Assembly: GCF_938045405.1 (NCBI RefSeq)
Contig: NZ_CALIMW010000124.1
Span: forward strand, 1-9,660
Length of the DNA: 9,660 nucleotides
Source of the DNA: an uncultured Campylobacter sp.
GTDB taxonomy: Bacteria; Campylobacterota; Campylobacteria; Campylobacterales; Campylobacteraceae
Direction of reading: 5' to 3'
Positions 1-6,179 of this stretch are shown piece by piece (positions within the stretch are counted from its first letter, which is position 1; every line of letters begins with the position of its first letter). Under the pieces are notes generated by a model. That model was not told the DNA's origin and searched no databases. It worked only from the letters and a program-made list of their open reading frames with translations. A program made the position numbers and the translations under genes.

Positions 1-468
1 GAATATATTTCTAAAGAGGATATTAAGAAATATGATATTATAAATCGTGTAGATCAGTGCTTGGCAAAATATCATTATGATCCACAGGAGCCTAATGAAA
101 TAAAGTGGTTAAACTGGGTAATCGACAGGCAAAGAGATATTTGGCTTATCTTTGTTTGTAGCCCGCATCTGCCTGATCCAAGAGACGGATATACCGGAGA
201 GGAGATTTGGCTGCTTTATTATAAAGGTAGAGAAATCGAGCTTGATATAAGGCGAATTTATGATAAGACTACAAGTAAAATGCTAGTCGATAATCCGTTT
301 TTTATCAAATATAAGCTAGAAAATATAAATTCTAGTATTGACGGAATTTTGTTAGATGAACTTTATGGCGTCTTGAATGAGGCTTTAAAAGAATATGGTA
401 GTCGTGGAATTGGCGGTAGAAAATTTCTACCAAAAGAACACGAAGTCGTAACTTTTTTGCACGATTAA
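1..468 (+). CDS. Uncharacterised protein, 5'-truncated by window edge
   Basis: I do not recognise this protein. The frame is open from base 1 to the TAA at 466-468, giving at least 155 residues. The only usable start codon near the left is TTG at 61, which has no Shine-Dalgarno sequence, so the real start most likely lies outside the window. The product is soluble, with no signal peptide or membrane helix in the visible part. It is rich in Trp, Tyr, Asp, Glu and Ile, with a run of aromatic and acidic residues around WLNWVIDRQRDIWLIF and a Gly-rich turn (GSRGIGGRK) near the C-terminus. Size, acidity and mixed alpha/beta look resemble immunity proteins of polymorphic toxin systems, but this is only an impression and no motif supports it. 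Its base composition is visibly AT-richer than the housekeeping genes to the right, which suggests recent acquisition. It converges on the antitoxin-like gene at 544-780. Confidence 0.7.
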   Translation, partial: EYISKEDIKKYDIINRVDQCLAKYHYDPQEPNEIKWLNWVIDRQRDIWLIFVCSPHLPDPRDGYTGEEIWLLYYKGREIELDIRRIYDKTTSKMLVDNPFFIKYKLENINSSIDGILLDELYGVLNEALKEYGSRGIGGRKFLPKEHEVVTFLHD

Positions 469-543
469 AATTCAAAGGACCGATGAGCTGCGTCAAAATA
501 CCTCTGATATTTCACTATCCAAAATTTAATATTTTCTACTGCG

Positions 544-780
544 CTATAAAACGCCCCACTCTTTTTTATATTCGTTTATTATCTCATCGGGCGTTTTTTC
601 TCCCTTATCGACCTTGATAAGATCGATTATATCTTGCTCGTTTGCAAACATACCCTCTATCGCGTGGTTGCAGATGATAGATCTATTTTGCTCGTATTGT
701 TCTACGCTCAGCTCGTCTTTATATTTTTCAAGTACAGCCAAACTCTTTTCTAAACTATAAACTTCCGGATATTTTGGCAT
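544..780 (-). CDS. VbhA-like antitoxin (Fic inhibitor family), orphan
   Basis: This is a 78-residue protein starting at ATG 780, with AAGGG about eight bases upstream. The C-terminal half (about residues 33-76) has the layout of the antitoxin VbhA family. An Arg/Asn-rich helix ends in NHAIEG (38-43), followed by a proline-free helix and the GE-x-T-x-x-E-I-I pattern at 60-68. In known VbhA/Fic pairs the inhibitory helix carries S/T-x-x-x-E-G/N, whose Glu blocks productive ATP binding in the Fic AMP-transferase. Here Glu42 and Gly43 are present, but the S/T position is Asn38. The N-terminal 30 residues form a charged helical extension. No Fic gene (HPFxxGNG) lies on either side: downstream is a convergent unrelated gene, upstream a gap and rlpA. 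It may be a leftover antitoxin, or may act on a Fic protein encoded elsewhere. Family assignment is by motif recall, not by search. Confidence 0.6.
   Translation of the reverse strand: MPKYPEVYSLEKSLAVLEKYKDELSVEQYEQNRSIICNHAIEGMFANEQDIIDLIKVDKGEKTPDEIINEYKKEWGVL
548..599. terminator. Candidate bidirectional terminator overlapping the antitoxin 3' end
   Basis: AAAACGCCC (548-556) and GGGCGTTTT (589-597) form a perfect 9-bp inverted repeat around a 32-base loop. On the plus strand the right arm runs into six T (594-599), which would suit termination of the gene ending at 468. On the minus strand the arm GGGCGTTTT runs into TATAG at the stop codon of the antitoxin-like gene. The loop is longer than in typical intrinsic terminators, which lowers confidence. 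The right arm lies inside coding sequence of the minus-strand gene. Confidence 0.4.
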
Positions 781-1016
781 GCTTTATCCCTTAGCAATAT
801 AAAAATTTTATCAGCCACGACGTCCTATTAAAAAACAAAGCTCAAGCAGACAGGCGCACTTTTTGCTACGAATAGCTTGCAAGTAGTTCGCACTTCGCCG
901 CAGCTAAAGCAGATAACTATTAGATTACGAGAAATTTTACTGCAAGTAGCTCACAAATAAATTTAACAAAGCCCTTATCAAGCAAAAAACGAAGGAAAAG
1001 CCGTCAAAGAAAACTG
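781..1016. other. Intergenic gap between antitoxin-like gene and rlpA
   Basis: I see no gene in these 236 bases. There is an imperfect direct repeat, TGCAAGTAGTTCGCAC (878-893) and TGCAAGTAGCTCACAA (941-956), with 13 of 16 bases identical. On the minus strand, just after rlpA, GACGG-CTTTT-CCTTC followed by GTTTTTT (about 983-1000) could be a weak terminator for the tatD-rlpA operon, but the stem has a C/T mismatch. No tRNA or other RNA structure is evident. The remembered C. jejuni order breaks here. Confidence 0.5.
805..813 (-). promoter_or_regulatory. Candidate extended -10 promoter of the antitoxin-like gene
   Basis: On the minus strand the sequence TGATAAAAT (813 down to 805) reads as TG-n-TAAAAT, an extended -10 of the kind used by Campylobacter sigma-70, which has no strong -35 requirement. 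Transcription would start near 798, leaving a leader of roughly 17 bases that contains the AAGGG ribosome binding site. Confidence 0.35.
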
Positions 1017-1772
1017 CTACTCTCTTACGATGAAAGCTCCAGTAAACTTGCCATTATGCGCGAAATCTCTCGCCTCATCCTCGCTTTTAAATCCGCTTAA
1101 AAAGACGCGATAAATCGGCGCGCCATCTATGCTAAATTCTTTGATGATCGCAGGATATCCCGCCGTGCCATGATAATCGCGCTGATAAATTTGTGCGCCG
1201 CTTCTGTTTCTAAACGCACCGATTTGCACCATAAAATTTCCGCCGACGATGGTCGCTTTCGGCGAACCTTTAGCAATAGTGTGCCCATAAAAACCCACTA
1301 CTTCGAGCTTTACAGGCGCCGTGCCTTTGGCAAATACGCCCACTAGATTGGCAGCTGTTTTGCTAAGATCAATGATGCGACCATCCACGAATGGACCGCG
1401 ATCGTTGATGCGCACGGTTGCGGTAGCGCCGGTATCGCGATTCGTGACCTTTACCATAGTATTCATTGGATAGGTTTTGTGCGCGGCGGTCATGCCGTTC
1501 ATATCGTAAATTTCGCCGTTTGAGGTGTATTTGCCATGAAAATTCGGTCCATACCAGCTGGCGATGCCGATTTGAGTGTCACCGACGCTTACCTGCTCTG
1601 GATAGTAGGTTTTGCCGTTGATTTTATAAGGGCGCATGGTGGCGGGAGAGTTTTTGCCGATCTTGCCCGCACCGCCCGCAGACGATCTAGACGACGGTGC
1701 GGTGCGAAACGAGCAACCGGCAAGAATTAGCGTAAAAAGCGCACTAAAAAGAGCGATTTTCTGGTACGACAC
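1017..1772 (-). CDS. rlpA: RlpA family septal-ring lipoprotein / lytic transglycosylase
   Basis: This 251-residue lipoprotein carries a signal sequence ending in the lipobox LAGC (Cys20). A Ser/Gly-rich linker runs to about residue 45. The double-psi beta-barrel RlpA domain (about 67-160) shows SWYG at 72-75, His98 in TAAHKTYP and the INDRGPF motif at 122-128, which holds the conserved Asp124. A SPOR domain follows (about 178-250; FMVQIGAF at its start), which in this family binds denuded glycan strands at division sites. In Pseudomonas aeruginosa RlpA is a lytic transglycosylase that needs glycans free of stem peptides. The start is GTG at 1772 with only a weak GGAT upstream; no ATG occurs before the lipobox, so GTG is the reasonable choice. 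It is the last gene of the tatD operon, 13 bases after the lytic transglycosylase gene, and is expected to be in the outer membrane facing the periplasm. Confidence 0.92.
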   Translation of the reverse strand: MSYQKIALFSALFTLILAGCSFRTAPSSRSSAGGAGKIGKNSPATMRPYKINGKTYYPEQVSVGDTQIGIASWYGPNFHGKYTSNGEIYDMNGMTAAHKTYPMNTMVKVTNRDTGATATVRINDRGPFVDGRIIDLSKTAANLVGVFAKGTAPVKLEVVGFYGHTIAKGSPKATIVGGNFMVQIGAFRNRSGAQIYQRDYHGTAGYPAIIKEFSIDGAPIYRVFLSGFKSEDEARDFAHNGKFTGAFIVRE

Positions 1773-1785
1773 CTGCGATCCGATC

Positions 1786-2784
1786 TTATTTGTTGAATTT
1801 TATATTATTTAGCGCTATTTCGTTTTTGTCTTTGAGGCTAAGCTCGTTCGCCAAACCTGCTAACACGCGTCCTGGCTTGCGCTGTTTCAGACGTGGTTCA
1901 TACGCTTGAAACGCGCCTTGGTTTACGACAAATTCTGCATATTTGCTTTGTGGGATATAAAAGAAGTACTTGCCGTTAAGCGGCGAAATTCCGTTTTTAA
2001 TATGCGCGTTGTAATCCTGCATCTGCGATGGCGAAATTCCGATCTGTTTTGCAACCGCGCTTAGCTTTGTGCCCGGAGCTACGGCGATACGCTTTAGCCC
2101 CCACGGCTCGCTTTCAAAAAGCAGAATTTTACGCATATTTTCATTTTGAGCAATGTAAGCGTATTTAATAATGCGCTTGATAAAATTCTTAGTCTCATTA
2201 GGAAGTGCGGGACTTTTTAGCAAGCGATCCAGATCATCGCTGCCAGTAGCTGCAATCGCATTTTTAAGCTTTTGATCGCCACAATTATACGCCATTAGCG
2301 CTAAATACCACTTGCCAAAATTTTGCTTCAGATGCAAAATATACGAAAACGCAGCATCCGTAGAGGCTGCGGGATCGCGACGCTCATCTACGGCGCTATC
2401 TACTCTAAGACCGAAATTTTTCGCAGTTGCCGGCATCAGCTGCCACATACCACCTGCGCTAGCGCCCGAAGTTACGGTGTTTTTAAGATGAGATTCTACC
2501 ATTGCCAAATACAATAAGAATTCCGGAGCTTCGATGTTATCGACCTCGGATTTGACTAAGTAGGCATTGTGCGACTGCGAAGTCACGATATGCTTAAACT
2601 GCTTGCGATCGCTTGCATTGATCGCACGGAATATGCCCGCGACTACGTTTTTGCTCGATTCGTTATTTTCGATGCCGAATTGATTTAAAATATAGTCGTG
2701 ATTTGCGCGCATCAGACCGGGCTGGCTCGCAAACGCTTCGCCCACTAAAAGTAGGGCTAGCAGTATAAATTTTATGGCTTTCAT
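1786..2784 (-). CDS. Secreted SLT-domain lytic transglycosylase (MltD-like) with LysM-like tail
   Basis: This 332-residue murein hydrolase starts with a signal peptide (hydrophobic residues 5-18, likely cleaved after FAS20; no lipobox, so not a lipoprotein as in E. coli MltD). The SLT fold spans about 85-215. It contains the catalytic Glu97 in YLAMVES, SGASAGGMWQLMPATA (106-121) and AYNCG (165-169), the usual three blocks of family 1 lytic transglycosylases. Residues 232-280 (APGTKLSAVAKQIGI, then a YIP strand) look like a single diverged LysM glycan-binding repeat. The enzyme would cleave the MurNAc-GlcNAc bond with formation of 1,6-anhydro ends. ATG 2784 has the strong site AAAGGAGA (2795 down to 2788) lying inside the end of tatD, and the ATGA overlap at 2781-2784 couples it to tatD. 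With rlpA downstream this makes a two-enzyme glycan-cleaving pair. Confidence 0.9.
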   Translation of the reverse strand: MKAIKFILLALLLVGEAFASQPGLMRANHDYILNQFGIENNESSKNVVAGIFRAINASDRKQFKHIVTSQSHNAYLVKSEVDNIEAPEFLLYLAMVESHLKNTVTSGASAGGMWQLMPATAKNFGLRVDSAVDERRDPAASTDAAFSYILHLKQNFGKWYLALMAYNCGDQKLKNAIAATGSDDLDRLLKSPALPNETKNFIKRIIKYAYIAQNENMRKILLFESEPWGLKRIAVAPGTKLSAVAKQIGISPSQMQDYNAHIKNGISPLNGKYFFYIPQSKYAEFVVNQGAFQAYEPRLKQRKPGRVLAGLANELSLKDKNEIALNNIKFNK

Positions 2785-3578
2785 ATCTCTCCTTTGATTT
2801 TATCGCCAAAAAGCCTACAGGCGTTTTGAGTCGTTATTGCTTCGACCTCTTCTACGCTTAGGCTTAAAATTTCCGCGACTTTTTCTACCACGAGTCTCGT
2901 AAATGCAGGCTCGTTGCGCTCGCCGCGATGCGGATGCGGGGTTAGATATGGTGCATCCGTCTCTATTAAAAGGCGCTCTTGCGGAATTTGCGGTAAGATC
3001 TCAGCTAAGTTTTTTGCATTTTTGAATGTCAAAACTCCGCCGATACCGAAGTAAAATCCGTATTCGCTAAGACCTAGCAAAAGCTTGCTGGCATTGAAGC
3101 AGTGCAAAACACCGCCGCATAAATCGCCGGCACGATCTTTTAGAATTCCAAAGCTATCTTCGTTTGCTTCTCGGATATGGACTATAAGTGGTTTTTGAAG
3201 TTGTGTTGCTAGATCGATTTGTGAGATGAAGGCGTCTTTTTGGCGGGAGATTTCTAAGGCTTTGGTTTCCTTGCTCTCTTGCTGCTTAAGTCTGAAGTAA
3301 TCAAGACCGCATTCGCCAACGCCCACGCATTTGGGATCGTCAGCATACCGCTTCAGCACCTCCATATCGAAAGAATCTATCTCGTATGGATGCACTCCTA
3401 CGGCAAAATACACATTATCCCGTGCGTGTGAAATTTTACATGCCTTATCTAGGTCTGCTACATCGGCACCAGGAATGATGATGCTGCGCACGCCTGCAAT
3501 CGTGGCGCGCTCAATCACCGCGTCCAAATCAGCATCGAAACTAGCATCGTCTAAATGGCAATGTGTATCTATAATCAT
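2781..3578 (-). CDS. tatD: TatD family metal-dependent DNase
   Basis: This is a TIM-barrel hydrolase of the TatD family, 265 residues from the ATG chosen here. The metal ligands are all visible: His6 and His8 in DTHCHLD, Glu89 in GECGLD, His134 in VHIREA, His159 in LHCF and Asp208 in ETDAPYL. GVHP (61-64) and the C-terminal RRGERNEP-like segment are also typical. Family members are cytoplasmic Mg-dependent 3'-5' exonucleases linked to DNA repair; the old link to Tat export is not functional. A GTG nine bases upstream (3587) would add three residues but has no ribosome binding site. ATG 3578 has AAGTGAG five to six bases before it, so I prefer it. It is the first gene of the operon with the transglycosylase (4-base overlap) and rlpA. 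Its assignment is firm; its physiological substrate is not. Confidence 0.93.
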   Translation of the reverse strand: MIIDTHCHLDDASFDADLDAVIERATIAGVRSIIIPGADVADLDKACKISHARDNVYFAVGVHPYEIDSFDMEVLKRYADDPKCVGVGECGLDYFRLKQQESKETKALEISRQKDAFISQIDLATQLQKPLIVHIREANEDSFGILKDRAGDLCGGVLHCFNASKLLLGLSEYGFYFGIGGVLTFKNAKNLAEILPQIPQERLLIETDAPYLTPHPHRGERNEPAFTRLVVEKVAEILSLSVEEVEAITTQNACRLFGDKIKGEI

Positions 3579-3658
3579 AAAACTCACTTGATAAAATTTT
3601 TCGAAGCGGATTTTACGTCGTTTTGCAAAATCACACTTAAATTTAAATTAAACGCGGT

Positions 3659-3667
3659 ATTGTAGCA
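3659..3667 (-). promoter_or_regulatory. Extended -10 promoter for tatD-transglycosylase-rlpA
   Basis: On the minus strand TGCTACAAT (3667 down to 3659) is a TG-n-TACAAT extended -10 element preceded by A/T-rich runs (AAATCTGAAATTTTTT). This matches the Campylobacter sigma-70 pattern, where periodic A/T tracts replace the -35 box. The start point would be near 3652, with a leader of about 75 bases. It sits in the 125-base gap between recN and tatD, so the downstream operon need not depend on the nadK promoter. Confidence 0.55.
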
Positions 3668-3703
3668 AAAAATTTCAGATTTAAACTTAAGCTTAAAATT
3701 CCT

Positions 3704-5227
3704 TCAGCTTTGCCTTAGTTTTTTAGCGAATTCCAGGGCTTCTGCAGTAATAGTCTCGCCGCTTATCATACGAGCTAGCTCTGTTATTTTCTCATTTTCG
3801 CTTAATAACCTCACGCTAGACTTGCCGTTCGTTTTACTTACTAAAAAGTGTGACGCAGCCTTTGAGCTAAGCTGCGGCTGGTGCGAGATCGCAAAAATTT
3901 GATAAAATTTTGAAATTTTTACCAGCACGTTAGCGATACTCATCGCCTCTTTTCCGCTTAAATTTGAATCAATCTCGTCTAAGATTAAAATTCCCTCGCC
4001 GTTATTTGTAAGCTCCAAGCTCGCGGCAATAAAAGCAAGGCGTAAGCGGTTCGTTTCGCCTGAGCTTAAATTTTTAAATTCCGTCTTGCACAAGCTGACG
4101 CAAATTTCGTCTGTGCCGCACTCACTAAGCGCCGTAGGCTTAAAACCAAGCTCCACTCCGTCCATATAAAGCTGCTTTAGATAGGAATTTATCAGATCCT
4201 CGAGCCGTTTTTTAGCGCCCTTGCGAGCCTCGCTAATTTTTTCGGCAAGGATAGCGGTACTTTCGCTAAGGCGTTTAAATTCCGCTTGCAACTTGGTTTT
4301 TTCAAAGCTTAACTGCTCGTAATGCTCAAGCTCTTTCTTGCGCGCTTCAAGCGTAGCTAAAGCCTCTTCTACGCTTCCGTAGCGCCTATTTAGCGCGCTA
4401 AGAGCTTCGATGCGATCTAAAATTTTCTCTATGTCGATGTTTTCTAGCTCGTCTAAATTCAAGCTTTCTTGCTTTAGCCGCAGTTCGTTCATCGCATCCT
4501 CAAAAAACGCGCTATCCAGCCCGCTAAGACTTAGCGCTTCGATGACGCTGCGCTCCAACTCAAAAACGCCCTGCGCCCTAGCCCAAAGCTCCTCGATCTT
4601 ATCTTTTTTACTAAGCTTTTTTTTGATCTGTAAAAGCTCGTCGTATTCGCCGATCTCAGGCGATACGCGCTCGATTTTTTCAATCTCGAAGCGAGCGAAT
4701 TCCTTTAACTCCTCGATCTTGCGCTCTTGATCCAAAATTTCATCCAGCTGCTTTTTTGTGCGGCTAAATTCCACAAAAGCGCTTTGAAGCTCCGATAGGC
4801 TTTGAGCGTGCGCCGCATCTTTTTTCGCGGCGATAAAATCAAGTAATTTTAGCAAGCTATCGCTACTCATTTCTCCGGCGTTTTTCGCGCCTAAAAATTT
4901 CACGTATTCGCCGGCGATCGTGCTTAGATTTTTTTTCGAGACCGATTGAGAATTTATAAAGTATCGCAAGCTACGCTCTTTTAGGACGCGAAAAATATTT
5001 GGCGTATCGTTTATCAAACCGAAATTTTCCATATCAAATTGATGTTCTACGTCCGCTTCTATGAGCTCAGCCTCGCATTCGTTAAGACCGAACACCGCTA
5101 AAATCGCGCCTATTAATACCGATTTACCCGCGCCGCTGATACCTGTAAATACGCTAAGTCCCGGGCCAAAACTAAGCTCGCTCTCGCAAAAACCTAGATT
5201 ATTTTTAATATAAATTCTTTCTAGCAT
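3704..5227 (-). CDS. recN: DNA repair ATPase RecN
   Basis: This is an SMC-like ATPase of double-strand-break repair, 507 residues, somewhat shorter than the roughly 550 of E. coli. An N-terminal half of the ABC head carries Walker A GISGAGKS (29-36; usually GETGAGKS). A long coiled-coil region (about 145-345, Glu/Lys/Leu heptads, with a break near the middle) forms the arm. The C-terminal half has the signature LSSGET (387-392; usually LSGGE), Walker B ILILDE (Asp417, Glu418) and the switch His449 in ISHQPQ. The start at ATG 5227 gives MLERIYIKN, the typical RecN N-terminus. An ATG at 5242 would add five unconserved residues and has no ribosome site. The gene overlaps the end of nadK by 7 bases, so it is probably translationally coupled. 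RecN acts in the cytoplasm at DNA ends together with RecA. Confidence 0.93.
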   Translation of the reverse strand: MLERIYIKNNLGFCESELSFGPGLSVFTGISGAGKSVLIGAILAVFGLNECEAELIEADVEHQFDMENFGLINDTPNIFRVLKERSLRYFINSQSVSKKNLSTIAGEYVKFLGAKNAGEMSSDSLLKLLDFIAAKKDAAHAQSLSELQSAFVEFSRTKKQLDEILDQERKIEELKEFARFEIEKIERVSPEIGEYDELLQIKKKLSKKDKIEELWARAQGVFELERSVIEALSLSGLDSAFFEDAMNELRLKQESLNLDELENIDIEKILDRIEALSALNRRYGSVEEALATLEARKKELEHYEQLSFEKTKLQAEFKRLSESTAILAEKISEARKGAKKRLEDLINSYLKQLYMDGVELGFKPTALSECGTDEICVSLCKTEFKNLSSGETNRLRLAFIAASLELTNNGEGILILDEIDSNLSGKEAMSIANVLVKISKFYQIFAISHQPQLSSKAASHFLVSKTNGKSSVRLLSENEKITELARMISGETITAEALEFAKKLRQS

Positions 5228-6096
5228 CCGCCGTGCCCCCATCTGAGTTTGGCTTTTAAAACGTCGAAATAATCGTAGCTTCTGCGTTTTATTAAATTTG
5301 CCTTGGCGTGCGAAATTTTAACGCTCACGCTGTGAAATTCCGCCATATCAAAAACGTCTTGTCCGTCGACGACGACGCTAACTTCGGAGCTTCCGGCGTT
5401 TTTGAAACTCACGAGATACTCTTTTGGCAAGATCAAAGGTCGCTGCGTTAGGCTGTGCGAGCAGATCGGCGTGACGCAAAACACGTCGCACAGCGGATAG
5501 ACGATCGGGCCGTTCGCGCTCATATTATACGCGGTCGAGCCCACGGCGGAGCTTACGATCACGCCGTCGCCATAGTAGGTGTTGAAATATTTTCTATTTA
5601 AAAACGCGTCGATCTTCGCCATCGAAGAGATGTGGCTGCGGGTGATTACGACGTCGTTAAATGCGGTCTTGCGGACGATTTTACCGCCGCCGTTTTCCAG
5701 TATCACTTCGAGTAAAAACGGGCGCTCGATCTCGTATTCGCCGCGCAAAAATTCCTTTAAAAATTTTGCGAATTCGCTCGGCTGTACGTCCGTTAAAAAC
5801 CCGAGAGTGCCCGCGTTGATACCCAAAATAAACGCGTTTTTATCGCTTAGCAGCCTCGCAAGCCCGATAAGCGTGCCATCTCCGCCGAGGCTAATTAAAA
5901 AATTGGTCTTTTTTAAAATTTCTGCAAGCGTATGCGGCTTAAGGCTGAAAAATTCCGCTCCGTCCTCTTCAAGCAAAAGTTCGATACCTTGCGCTTTTAA
6001 AATTTCACAAATTTGCTCCACGACGGGGCGAATCTCTTCTGATTTTTTGGCTATTAGCCCCGCGAATTTAAGGTTTTTATGAATTTTGTTTTCCAT
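5221..6096 (-). CDS. nadK: NAD kinase
   Basis: This ATP-dependent NAD kinase makes NADP from NAD in the cytoplasm; it has 291 residues, normal for the family. Visible motifs in order are GGDGT (71-75, catalytic Asp73), NAGTLGFL (94-101), FND (146-148; usually LNE/LND, binds NAD), GDGVIVSS (176-183), GSTAYNMSANGP (186-197), PICSHSL (210-216) and DGQ (244-246). A non-canonical Ser-Ala replaces the common Thr-Pro before GSTAY. The only sensible start is ATG 6096, which has no Shine-Dalgarno sequence: the 20 bases before it are almost only A and T. It begins a minus-strand operon with recN (7-base overlap) and is divergent from aspS across 83 bases. Its family assignment is firm. Confidence 0.94.
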   Translation of the reverse strand: MENKIHKNLKFAGLIAKKSEEIRPVVEQICEILKAQGIELLLEEDGAEFFSLKPHTLAEILKKTNFLISLGGDGTLIGLARLLSDKNAFILGINAGTLGFLTDVQPSEFAKFLKEFLRGEYEIERPFLLEVILENGGGKIVRKTAFNDVVITRSHISSMAKIDAFLNRKYFNTYYGDGVIVSSAVGSTAYNMSANGPIVYPLCDVFCVTPICSHSLTQRPLILPKEYLVSFKNAGSSEVSVVVDGQDVFDMAEFHSVSVKISHAKANLIKRRSYDYFDVLKAKLRWGHGGC

Positions 6097-6104
6097 AGTT
6101 TTAT

Positions 6105-6110
6105 TTTATA
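6105..6110 (-). promoter_or_regulatory. Candidate near-leaderless -10 of nadK
   Basis: TATAAA reads on the minus strand from 6110 to 6105, after a T-rich stretch. Transcription from it would begin at about 6097-6098, almost at the ATG. This would explain the missing ribosome binding site. An alternative -10, TATAGT (6145 down to 6140), would give a leader of about 37 bases. Confidence 0.3.
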
Positions 6111-6120
6111 AAAAATTAGC

Positions 6121-6160
6121 TTTGTAAAAGCAAAATTTAACTATACTTGCGTTTTACAAA
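6121..6160. promoter_or_regulatory. Divergent nadK/aspS promoter region with 9-bp inverted repeat
   Basis: TTTGTAAAA (6121-6129) and TTTTACAAA (6152-6160) are perfect inverted 9-mers flanking ACTATACT. On the plus strand TATACT (6142-6147) is a good -10 for aspS, with TTTGTA (6121-6126) 15 bases upstream as a loose -35. It would start transcription near 6154, leaving a 26-base leader. On the minus strand the same core reads TATAGT (6145-6140), a possible -10 for nadK, so the two promoters would overlap. The inverted repeat could be an operator or chance. Confidence 0.45.
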
Positions 6161-6167
6161 TAATTTT

Positions 6168-6174
6168 AAAGGAG
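6168..6174 (+). promoter_or_regulatory. Ribosome binding site that fixes the aspS start
   Basis: AAAGGAG ends five bases before TTG 6180. This strong site, and the agreement of the resulting N-terminus (MRSHYCADL) with the Campylobacter enzyme, decide for TTG 6180 over the in-frame TTG 6147, which overlaps the -10 element. Confidence 0.85.
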
Positions 6175-6179
6175 TAAAT

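Noticed and set aside
521..535. AAAAT-TTAAT-ATTTT hairpin between the convergent genes
   Set aside because: An all A/T stem of five pairs is too weak to act as a terminator; the GC-containing repeat at 548-599 is a better candidate.
1536..1730. Arg-rich plus-strand open frame opposite rlpA
   Set aside because: It is antisense to the lipoprotein signal and barrel region, has no ribosome site and no recognisable motif.
4410..4730. A 106-codon plus-strand open frame opposite recN
   Set aside because: Its very Ser-rich, Phe-rich composition is the mirror of the Glu/Lys-rich coiled coil of RecN; there is no separate evidence for expression.
5228..5242. Run of five G at the recN start region as a phase-variable tract
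   Set aside because: Campylobacter phase-variable tracts are normally eight or more G/C; five is too short, and both genes are intact.
5579..6082. A 167-codon plus-strand open frame opposite nadK
   Set aside because: It lies wholly within the antisense of a well-supported gene, is Ser/Leu/Pro-rich as expected of an antisense frame, and has no ribosome site.
6147..6179. Upstream TTG extension of aspS
   Set aside because: The TTG overlaps the predicted -10 element and has no ribosome site; the extra residues are absent from the known Campylobacter enzyme, and TTG 6180 has a strong AAAGGAG.
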